The notes beneath the pieces are model-generated. The model was given only the letters and a program-made list of their open reading frames with translations. It was not told the DNA's origin and made no database searches. 29,096 bases of DNA from JAVBNU01 sp031551265 (GTDB taxonomy: Bacteria > Cyanobacteriota > Vampirovibrionia > Gastranaerophilales > Gastranaerophilaceae): assembly GCA_031551265.1 (NCBI GenBank), contig JAVBNU010000011.1, positions 1 through 29,096 of the forward strand, in the 5' to 3' direction. Of the stretch, positions 1 to 7,028 are shown in pieces; the stretch's first letter is position 1, and every line of letters begins with the position of its first letter. Both the position numbers and the translations under genes were made by a program.

Positions 1-2
1 TA

Positions 3-146
3 TTGTTAGAAAATATCAGAGCTGAAATGTTAAAAGAATACTTTAATGTAGATGCGGTAATTTTTCAAGATTTTAAAAATTTCAGTTCAGTAATTTCCAA
101 ATATTTTCCTAATACTTGTTTAGATTGTTTTACGGTTGAAAGATAA
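3..146 (+). CDS. C-terminal fragment of an unidentified protein (5' end outside window)
   Basis: An open frame runs from the window edge to a TAA at 144-146 and gives the last 47 residues of a protein, ending in CFTVER. The other two forward frames stop within the first 25 bases. The fragment is rich in Phe, Asn and Lys and shows no motif I recognise. It lies 16 bases before the ATG of the first cytidylyltransferase and on the same strand, so it is probably the preceding gene of the same surface-sugar operon. I cannot name its function. Confidence 0.5.
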   Translation: MLENIRAEMLKEYFNVDAVIFQDFKNFSSVISKYFPNTCLDCFTVER

Positions 147-162
147 AAAGAAAGGCAGAAAA

Positions 163-831
163 ATGAATGATGTAATAGCAGTATTACCAGCCAGAAAATT
201 CGATTATAATTTAGAGAACAAAAATTTACTTCCTTTTTTGGATACAAATCTCTTGAGTCATAAGATAAAGCAACTACAGAGAGTTTCTTCAATTAGTAAT
301 ATTGTAGTTTGTTCTGATAGTGACGAATTATTAGACATAGCAAAAGGACATGGCGTGGATGTCTATAAACGACCTAATCTCCCCCAAGATATTGATACAT
401 TTTCAAATTTAATAGAAATAGTTTTAGATAAAAGACATGAAGAAAATATACTGTGGACAAACTGTTGCACTCCTTTTGTCGATGAAAAGTTGTATGCTGA
501 TTCGATTGACGTATACTTTAAAAAATTAAATGAGGACTATGATTCTTTAATTTCAGTTCTTCCTTTTAAAAAATTTGTTATTGATGATAACGGCCCTTTG
601 AATTTTCATCGTGGTATAAAACATAAAGATTCCTGTAATCTGAATCAGCTGTATTTCTGGATATCAGCGATTGCCATTGCCTCAAAAGAAAACATGCTAA
701 AATGGAAATACTCATGGGGCAATATTCCCTACAAATATATTTTAGATAAAAAAGCTGCATTAGAGATAAAAAGTATAGAAGATTTAAAAATTGCGGAACT
801 CTATCAAAATGGAGGTTGTTTTAGTGAATAA
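163..831 (+). CDS. Acylneuraminate cytidylyltransferase-like protein with altered active-site motifs
   Basis: A 222-residue protein of the CMP-sialic acid synthetase family, whose members activate 2-keto-3-deoxy sugar acids with CTP. The fold is recognisable from the N-terminal IAVLPAR strand, the NKNLLPF segment (residues 19-25), the SDSDELLDIA segment and the CCTPFVD segment. It aligns end to end with the protein at 1851-2531. The family's N-terminal nucleotide-binding signature (S-R/K before xPxKN) reads Tyr15-Asn16 here. The usual metal-binding Asp-x-Asp near the C-terminus reads Glu201-Ile-Lys203. Catalysis may therefore be weak or lost, or the substrate may differ. ATG 163 is preferred over the upstream in-frame TTG at 136, because an AAAGG-like SD lies just before it and the family motif starts right after it. 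It overlaps the aldolase gene by 8 bases. Confidence 0.8.
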   Translation: MNDVIAVLPARKFDYNLENKNLLPFLDTNLLSHKIKQLQRVSSISNIVVCSDSDELLDIAKGHGVDVYKRPNLPQDIDTFSNLIEIVLDKRHEENILWTNCCTPFVDEKLYADSIDVYFKKLNEDYDSLISVLPFKKFVIDDNGPLNFHRGIKHKDSCNLNQLYFWISAIAIASKENMLKWKYSWGNIPYKYILDKKAALEIKSIEDLKIAELYQNGGCFSE

Positions 832-1858
832 GTTAGGAAACATAAATATATTAGACTGCACGCTGCGAGATGGCGGGCATGTGAATGATGCAAATTTTGG
901 GGCAGATACTATTAAAAACATTGTAGAGTTATTGTCAAAATCCGGTGTTGAAATTGTAGAGTTAGGTTTTTTGAAAAATGGTGACTTTAGCAAAGACGAA
1001 GCTAATTTTAATAGAATAGAGGAAGTGTACGAATATTTACCTAATGAACAAAATTGTGAATATTCTTTAATGATTAGACCAGATTGGTATGATATTAGTA
1101 GCCTTTCCCTTTGTAACGGTAAAATTAATTTTTTAAGGTTTGCTTTTTATTACAAAGATATTGAATTAACCAAAAAGTATTGTAAAATTGCAAGAGATTT
1201 AGGGTATAAATTTTTCTTAAACCCGGTTAATCTTCCAGGATATGAGCAAAAAAAATTGAAAAAGCTCATTGAAGAAGTAAATGTAATAAAACCAGAAGTG
1301 TTAACTATCGTTGATACTTTTGGAAGTTTAACAGAAAAATCTTTAGTCGATATTTATGAATACGTAGAAGCTAATTTAGATAATGATATTGCGATAGATC
1401 TTCATTTGCATGAAAATTTAAATTTGAGTTTTTCACTTGCTCAACATTTCTTAAAAATAAAAAAGAATGAACGAAAAATCTTTATGGATGCCTCATTGTT
1501 TGGAATGGGCAGAATCCCCGGAAATTTATGTGTTGAAACAATTATGGATTTTTTAAATAGTGAATATGGCAAAGTATACAATTTATCACCAATATTATAT
1601 GCTATAAGTAAGCATATAAGCCCGCTAAAAGATAAATATCATTGGGGCTATTCTCCTGCGTACTACTATACCGGGAAGTTATGTATACATAGGTCATATG
1701 CAGAATTCTTATTAGATAAAAAAACATTGTCGCTGGACACTATTAGAGAGATTCTGTATCGAATAAAAGAAGAGGATGGTGATTCTGCTTTTTTTAATAA
1801 AAAACTCGTAGAAAGCCTATACGACAAAGCTCCCAAAGGAGATAAAAGTCATGTTTAA
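824..1858 (+). CDS. DRE-TIM (HMGL-like) aldolase/lyase
   Basis: A 344-residue TIM-barrel enzyme of the HMG-CoA lyase / 4-hydroxy-2-oxovalerate aldolase superfamily. The metal-binding and catalytic signature Asp-Cys-Thr-Leu-Arg-Asp-Gly-Gly lies at residues 11-18. The second metal site is His194-Leu-His196. Family members typically cleave or form C-C bonds next to a 2-oxo acid such as pyruvate; the substrate here is unknown. The start is a GTG at 824 with a GGAGG eight bases upstream. That SD lies inside the end of the preceding gene, and the overlap of 8 bases implies translational coupling. The 3' end overlaps the next gene by another 8 bases. Being sandwiched between two CMP-sugar-acid synthetase-like proteins suggests it makes or breaks a 2-keto sugar acid (inference). 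Confidence 0.82.
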   Translation: MNKLGNINILDCTLRDGGHVNDANFGADTIKNIVELLSKSGVEIVELGFLKNGDFSKDEANFNRIEEVYEYLPNEQNCEYSLMIRPDWYDISSLSLCNGKINFLRFAFYYKDIELTKKYCKIARDLGYKFFLNPVNLPGYEQKKLKKLIEEVNVIKPEVLTIVDTFGSLTEKSLVDIYEYVEANLDNDIAIDLHLHENLNLSFSLAQHFLKIKKNERKIFMDASLFGMGRIPGNLCVETIMDFLNSEYGKVYNLSPILYAISKHISPLKDKYHWGYSPAYYYTGKLCIHRSYAEFLLDKKTLSLDTIREILYRIKEEDGDSAFFNKKLVESLYDKAPKGDKSHV

Positions 1859-2531
1859 TAATATTTCTGCCATAATTCCGGTTAAAGCAAATAGTTCAAG
1901 ATTGCCGAACAAAAATATTCTACCGTTTGGCGACTCGAATCTGTTGATAAATAAAATAAACCATTTAAAACATGTTATAGGTTTAAAGGAAATTATTGTG
2001 TCCTCGGATTCAGATGTGATGCTCAAAATCGCAAAAGAAAATGGCGTAATCGCAATAAAAAGACCTGACGACTTGGCTGATGAAAGCAGACCCTTTTCAG
2101 ATTTTCTAGACTATATTTGTACGATTATGCAAGGTGAACATTTAATGTGGTCGTGCTGTACATCTCCTTTTGTGGATTCAATTTTATTTAATAAAGCCAT
2201 TGAGTTGTATTATGAAAAATTAAATGAAGGATACGATTCGCTGATTACTGTTGCTCAATTCCAACATTTTTTATTGGATGAAAACGGTCCTATGAACTTT
2301 AAAATGGGAAAAAACCATTGTAATTCTCAGGATTTGCCTATGTTTCATTCCTTTACGAATGGTATAATCCTCTCTCCTAAAGAAAGCATTGAAAAATGGC
2401 ATTATCATTTTGGGCCAAATGCATATAGACTTTTAGTTGACCAAAAACAAGCGATAGATATAGATACTGAGTATGATTATATATTTGCGAAATCATTGTA
2501 CGATATAGAAAAAATTGAAGCTAAAAAGTAA
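1851..2531 (+). CDS. Acylneuraminate cytidylyltransferase-like protein (intact motifs)
   Basis: A 226-residue CMP-sialic acid synthetase-family protein. The N-terminal signature is canonical: IIPVKAN followed by Ser16-Arg17-Leu-Pro-Asn-Lys21-Asn22. The C-terminal metal-binding Asp203-Ile-Asp205 is present, followed by the usual acidic helix. The CCTSPFVD segment and a KLNEGYDSLITV segment match the paralogue at 163-831. The expected reaction is transfer of CMP from CTP onto a 2-keto sugar acid in the cytoplasm for later use in surface glycans; the exact sugar is not predictable. The ATG at 1851 has a GGAG about nine bases upstream and overlaps the aldolase stop by 8 bases. No convincing hairpin terminator follows. 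Confidence 0.85.
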   Translation: MFNNISAIIPVKANSSRLPNKNILPFGDSNLLINKINHLKHVIGLKEIIVSSDSDVMLKIAKENGVIAIKRPDDLADESRPFSDFLDYICTIMQGEHLMWSCCTSPFVDSILFNKAIELYYEKLNEGYDSLITVAQFQHFLLDENGPMNFKMGKNHCNSQDLPMFHSFTNGIILSPKESIEKWHYHFGPNAYRLLVDQKQAIDIDTEYDYIFAKSLYDIEKIEAKK

Positions 2532-2569
2532 ATAATAATAGTATAATATTTATCCAAATTTTTTTATAA

Positions 2570-2589
2570 ATAATAAATATATTTATTAT
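2570..2589. repeat. 20-bp perfect AT palindrome between operons
   Basis: A perfect 20-base inverted repeat made only of A and T lies 39-58 bases after the cytidylyltransferase stop and about 100 bases before the autotransporter start. It has no loop and no T-tract, so it is not a standard terminator. It could be an operator or simply AT-rich sequence. Confidence 0.5.
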
Positions 2590-2613
2590 GTTTTCTAGCT
2601 TCACCGATTGGTA

Positions 2614-2644
2614 TTGTCGTTATGGCAATTGTCTTAAATATGAT
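2614..2644 (+). promoter_or_regulatory. Candidate promoter of the autotransporter gene
   Basis: A TTGTCG (2614-2619) and a TATGAT (2639-2644) are separated by 19 bases, slightly long for a sigma-70 promoter. Transcription would start near 2651, leaving a leader of about 38 bases with the SD AGAAGGA at 2674-2680. Confidence 0.35.
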
Positions 2645-2688
2645 TCTTCTTTATATCATTAACAACGACATTTAGAAGGAAATTAGAC

Positions 2689-5600
2689 ATGAGGAAAAAC
2701 CCAAAAAGGGCTAGTTTTACTATGCTTAAAAAACACATTTTTACATTTGTTTTTGCGTTTGTATTTGGTGCTGTGAATATTGCAACAGCGGCAATTGATG
2801 TAACTGATACGGCCAGCTTAAATGCTGCACTCTCGGACTCAGGCACTCCGCTTGAAATTAATTTTTTAAACGACATTGCTTTAACACTCAGCTTAATACC
2901 GCAAATTACCGAGCACTTAACCATCTTTGGTAACGGATTAGCGCTTGACGGCCAAGGAACACATTCGGGGTTTAGAGTAAATAGTTTAGATTTAACCAAC
3001 AACGTTATGAATGTTGGAGATGGATTTACTCTTAAAAACTTTTTTCATAGCGGTACTACTGGCGCTTCAGTGATTTACAACACGGCAGAGGATAATGTCG
3101 TTGGTGCAATTATAGGTCTAGGTAATCATGTAACACTCTCCGACAATGTTGGTGGAGGTGGGGCAATTGTTAACATGGACACAAACACAGCAACATTAGG
3201 CACTTCGCTTGCAACTGTTACAGTTGGCGACAATGCGACATTCACAGGCAACCATTGCGGAGGTGTCGCCGGAGTTATTAATAACTCATCAAATGCTTCA
3301 AAAGGAACCGCAAATGCCAATATTACAATCGGCGATAATATGTTTTTAAGTGGAAATTCCGGTCAAAATGGAACAATTGCTAACATTTCAGGAGGCAATA
3401 TATCAAATGCCATTTTAGGCATTGGTAAAAATGCATTTGCTACTAATAACACCACCTGGGGTGGTACAATTTTTAATCAGGCAGATGCCACTATTGCGGA
3501 TGGTAATGCAGTATTTGCAAGTCTAACCGTTGGAGATAATTCAAAATTCATAACCAATACTACCGAATATGGTGGTGCGCTTACCAATCAGGCATATGGT
3601 ACATCCTCTAATCCCGCAACTGCTATTTTAACAATCGGTGATGGTTTGGAATTCTCAGGCAATACCTCAGAAGTTCTTGGTGGAGCAGTCTCAAACACCA
3701 CGTCTATCACTGATTTCGGTTTAGCAACTGCAAATATTATAATTGGTCAAAATAATATCTTCACTAATAACTCCAGTGATGTTAGGGGTGGAGCTATTGT
3801 TAACTGGGGATATAGTATGGATGGAGTAGATACTAATGTGACCATAGGAAAAGGCACATCATTTTCTGAAAATAGTGCGCCTACAGGTGGTGCAGTTTTT
3901 AACTTTGGAAATGGTTACGGTGAAACAAACACTAATGTGATAGTAGAAGACGGTGTATCATTTTCAAAAAATACCGCTTCTATGGGTGGTGCGATATATA
4001 ACTATGCCCTAAGTCCTGCAAGCACAGGAACCGCTAAGATTACAGTGGGTAATAATGTAAATTTCTCGAATAACTCTATAGCAGGCACTGATGATTTACA
4101 CGGTGGAGCAATCGCTAATATTGCACTAAGTATTTCAGATGCAACAACCACACTTATCATTGGTGATAATGTAACATTTTCAAACAACAATGTCGTTGCT
4201 GATAACTATTATGGCGGTGCAATAAGCAGCTATGCAAAAAGTTTGGAAGGAGTCGCAAATTCCTATGTAACTATAGGCAATGAGGCAAAGTTTTTAGACA
4301 ATACTGCTACTAGTACTAACTATTATGGTGGAGCAATAAGCAGTTACGCACTGGGGATTGACGGGCCTGCTGTTTCTAATGTCACAGTCGGCAATAATGC
4401 ACAGTTTTCAGGAAACATTGCTGATAATGAGCAAGAGGGCTTTGGTGCAGCAATTAGTGGCTGGGCCGCAACTACTAATGGTTCCGCAGATTCCACAATT
4501 AATGTGGGCAGTAATGCAAAATTTTCAAACAATTCCACTTCTACATACGGTGGTGCAATTTATAACGAGGCATCCGCCGCGCATACAGGTACATCCGCAA
4601 CAGGTGTTATCAATATAGGCAGTAGTTCCGAATTTTTCGAAAATACCACAGGAGGTGCCGGAGGTGTAATTTTTCAATATATTAATGCGCGCTCTGAGCA
4701 GGGAACTGCCACGATTAACATAGCTGAAAATACAACATTTTCCGACAATACAACACTATCTCATGGCGGAGCAATTTATAACTTTGTCGCAAGTGACATT
4801 AATAGGTCGGATGCCATTATCAACATAGGTAAAAATGTGAATTTTTCGGGTAATACCGGCGAAATAGGGCCCGGCGGAGCAATTGTGAACATTGCGGGCA
4901 ATAATCTTAGCGTGGGACCTGCAAATGCAACGATTAACATAGATGAAAATACAGTGTTTTCAGGGAATAGTGCAGGTACAAACGGTGGTGCGATTTATAA
5001 CTGGTCGTATAGTGCGTCGGGCGTAGAAACTACCTCTGTAATAAATATAGGCGATAGTGTAGTATTTGCCGGGAACTCTTCCGGCGGACACGGCGGAGCA
5101 ATTCATAACTATTCACAAAATCCTGTGGGCAACTCTGAAATAAACATCCCGGGCAGAGCTTTATTCACAAATAACAACGACTCAACAGGGCCGAATGATA
5201 TTTACATGGCAGGCTCTAACGCGGTCATGAATATTACCGGTGCCAGTGGCGCAGTTACATTTGAAAGTGGTATTGCAAACAGTGATACCGATGCGATAAT
5301 TAACAAAACCGGTAACAATACACTCAACCTTGGTATGTCAGGCAAGCCTAATGATTCTCAATTTCAGACATATACAGGTACTTTTAATCAAACTGCTGGT
5401 ATAGCAAATATATTTGGTCACTTCCTAGGCGGTGTGAACAATATGTCCAATTCTACAGTTAATTTATTGGCAACAATTCCAAGTGTGAAACTTGGGCGTG
5501 AATTCAACACTCTTGGTAATGCAACTATTAATTCAATAACCGGCTCGCCTACACATTACACAGCAACAGATGCGATAAGGGTTTCAGGAAGAAATAATTT

Positions 5601-6858
5601 TAATATAGATGTTGCAATAGCCGGTGATGGTGCGACAGGGACATCAGATAATTTTTATGCACCTCTTTTTGAAAACCTGGACAAAAGTTCAGGCGGCGTG
5701 GGCACACTTAACGTAAGCGGCATTAATCTTATGGGTGCTCCTACAGCTAAAGTTATCCCACTTGAAGTATTTAGCTATGATGTAAATGACCCTGTAGCTT
5801 TTGACACAACTGTCGGTCAAGTCAAAACACCTATTTACATATATGATTTTGTTGCTAATTATACCCAGCCCGGCGGTACCTATGCTTTAATCAGAGAATC
5901 TGTCAACCCTCAGGCTTACCGTGGTCAGGTTGCAACGGAAGCAATGTATAATGGCCAATTGAGCGTAATTAATACCCTGTTCGACCACGTTTATCTTGAC
6001 AGCCCTGATTTCGTGGCTCAAGGAATGAAAAATCAGTATGCTTACAGTGGCAGCGGTCTTTTTGCGCCATATCAATTTAGCCAAAATGATGGTGGATTAT
6101 GGGCTAAAGCTTATGGTATCTTTGAACGACTAGATATGACGCATGGCTTGGATATTGGAAATAACCTCTATGGTACGATTATTGGTGCGGATTTCTGCCC
6201 TATTTGCCTGGGTGACGGCTGGCAATTCCTACCAACGGCCTTTATTGCTTATAATGGCGGCCATCAAACTTATGATGGCGTAAGTATGTATCAAAACGGC
6301 GGTCAAGCCGGCGTTATGGGAACGTTTTTCAAAAATGATTTTATAGGTTCTATTCTTGCTTATGGAGGTGGCTACGCAAATGAAATGAAAGTAGAAGGCT
6401 TCAATGACGACACTGGTAACTGGTTTGCAGGCGCAGCCGCAAAAGCTGCATACAATTTCCGCCCTGCTCGTCACTGGATTCTTCAGCCAAGCGCTCTTGT
6501 TTCATATAACGCTTTCGGTGAGCAAAACTGGGGATCTGACTTCGGCGCATTATCAATGAATTCCGATATGTTGAACGGGATTAACGTAACGCCCGGGTTA
6601 AACATAATTTATGCTCGAGAAACATGGACTACATATTTAATCACGCTGTATACATGGAACATCAATGACAGTATCGGCGGTCGAGCAGGAGATGCCCATT
6701 TGGACTCTATTAAAATGGATCACGGTTGGTTTGAATATGGTATAGGCGGCACAAAAACCTTTAAAGACGACCGACTTATAGCTTGGGGACAAACAACGAT
6801 TCGAAATGGCGGTAGAACCGGTATAGCGCTGCAAGTAGGGCTTACCTGGAAATTCTAG
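2689..6858 (+). CDS. Pmp-like autotransporter (type Va secretion) adhesin
   Basis: A 1389-residue protein. The N-terminus has a basic region and a hydrophobic core, with probable signal-peptide cleavage near residues 34-35 (ATA-A). From about residue 154 to 806 there are some 19 imperfect repeats combining an FxxN turn with a GGAI(Y/V)N turn. This is the repeat style of chlamydial polymorphic outer-membrane proteins and predicts a beta-helix passenger exposed on the cell surface. Residues about 1134-1389 match an autotransporter beta-barrel: it opens at GGLWAKAYG, has alternating aromatics, and ends in a terminal Phe. Cysteines are rare, but the barrel has a C1170-x-x-C1173 pair. ATG 2689 has the SD AGAAGGA eight bases upstream; a second in-frame ATG at 2722 is less well placed. 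Likely role: adhesion or surface interaction, inferred from architecture only. It is followed by a strong terminator. Confidence 0.88.
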   Translation: MRKNPKRASFTMLKKHIFTFVFAFVFGAVNIATAAIDVTDTASLNAALSDSGTPLEINFLNDIALTLSLIPQITEHLTIFGNGLALDGQGTHSGFRVNSLDLTNNVMNVGDGFTLKNFFHSGTTGASVIYNTAEDNVVGAIIGLGNHVTLSDNVGGGGAIVNMDTNTATLGTSLATVTVGDNATFTGNHCGGVAGVINNSSNASKGTANANITIGDNMFLSGNSGQNGTIANISGGNISNAILGIGKNAFATNNTTWGGTIFNQADATIADGNAVFASLTVGDNSKFITNTTEYGGALTNQAYGTSSNPATAILTIGDGLEFSGNTSEVLGGAVSNTTSITDFGLATANIIIGQNNIFTNNSSDVRGGAIVNWGYSMDGVDTNVTIGKGTSFSENSAPTGGAVFNFGNGYGETNTNVIVEDGVSFSKNTASMGGAIYNYALSPASTGTAKITVGNNVNFSNNSIAGTDDLHGGAIANIALSISDATTTLIIGDNVTFSNNNVVADNYYGGAISSYAKSLEGVANSYVTIGNEAKFLDNTATSTNYYGGAISSYALGIDGPAVSNVTVGNNAQFSGNIADNEQEGFGAAISGWAATTNGSADSTINVGSNAKFSNNSTSTYGGAIYNEASAAHTGTSATGVINIGSSSEFFENTTGGAGGVIFQYINARSEQGTATINIAENTTFSDNTTLSHGGAIYNFVASDINRSDAIINIGKNVNFSGNTGEIGPGGAIVNIAGNNLSVGPANATINIDENTVFSGNSAGTNGGAIYNWSYSASGVETTSVINIGDSVVFAGNSSGGHGGAIHNYSQNPVGNSEINIPGRALFTNNNDSTGPNDIYMAGSNAVMNITGASGAVTFESGIANSDTDAIINKTGNNTLNLGMSGKPNDSQFQTYTGTFNQTAGIANIFGHFLGGVNNMSNSTVNLLATIPSVKLGREFNTLGNATINSITGSPTHYTATDAIRVSGRNNFNIDVAIAGDGATGTSDNFYAPLFENLDKSSGGVGTLNVSGINLMGAPTAKVIPLEVFSYDVNDPVAFDTTVGQVKTPIYIYDFVANYTQPGGTYALIRESVNPQAYRGQVATEAMYNGQLSVINTLFDHVYLDSPDFVAQGMKNQYAYSGSGLFAPYQFSQNDGGLWAKAYGIFERLDMTHGLDIGNNLYGTIIGADFCPICLGDGWQFLPTAFIAYNGGHQTYDGVSMYQNGGQAGVMGTFFKNDFIGSILAYGGGYANEMKVEGFNDDTGNWFAGAAAKAAYNFRPARHWILQPSALVSYNAFGEQNWGSDFGALSMNSDMLNGINVTPGLNIIYARETWTTYLITLYTWNINDSIGGRAGDAHLDSIKMDHGWFEYGIGGTKTFKDDRLIAWGQTTIRNGGRTGIALQVGLTWKF
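3151..5110 (+). repeat. Tandem FxxN/GGAI passenger repeats in coding sequence
   Basis: About 19 diverged copies of roughly 30-45 codons each carry a GGAI-like turn (GGAIVN, GGALTN, GGAVSN, GGAISS and similar), usually preceded by FSxN or FxGN. They encode the beta-helix of the autotransporter passenger. Copy length varies, so the repeats are protein-level rather than exact DNA repeats. Confidence 0.85.
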
Positions 6859-6879
6859 ATTACCTGAACTACAATAATT

Positions 6880-6926
6880 GTTTTAAAGCCTGCTATCGAG
6901 AGAGGTGGGCTTTAAAACTTTTTTTT
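6880..6926 (+). terminator. Rho-independent terminator after the autotransporter gene
   Basis: A perfect 11-base stem (6880-6890 with 6908-6918) encloses a 17-base loop and is followed by eight T residues at 6919-6926. It starts 22 bases after the autotransporter stop codon. Confidence 0.85.
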
Positions 6927-6948
6927 AATAATCCTGCTAATGAGTTCT

Positions 6949-6977
6949 TTGTGAACAAAATGAAACTTTTTTAGAAT
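6949..6977 (+). promoter_or_regulatory. Sigma-70-type promoter of the FHA-like exoprotein gene
   Basis: TTGTGA at 6949-6954 and TAGAAT at 6972-6977 are separated by the optimal 17 bases. The predicted start near 6984 gives a leader of about 45 bases. The SD AGAGGA at 7019-7024 lies only four bases before the ATG. Confidence 0.6.
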
Positions 6978-7028
6978 ATTTACGTCCTAATACTTAACCA
7001 GAGAGTTTAGTATTTTTTAGAGGATAAA

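Noticed and set aside
136..162. Longer N-terminus of the first cytidylyltransferase from a TTG
   Set aside because: It overlaps the previous stop codon, has no good SD and adds a Lys-rich tail before the family motif; ATG 163 fits better.
4358..4618. 86-codon plus-strand open frame inside the autotransporter gene
   Set aside because: It lies entirely in an alternative frame of a strongly supported coding sequence and encodes no recognisable motif.
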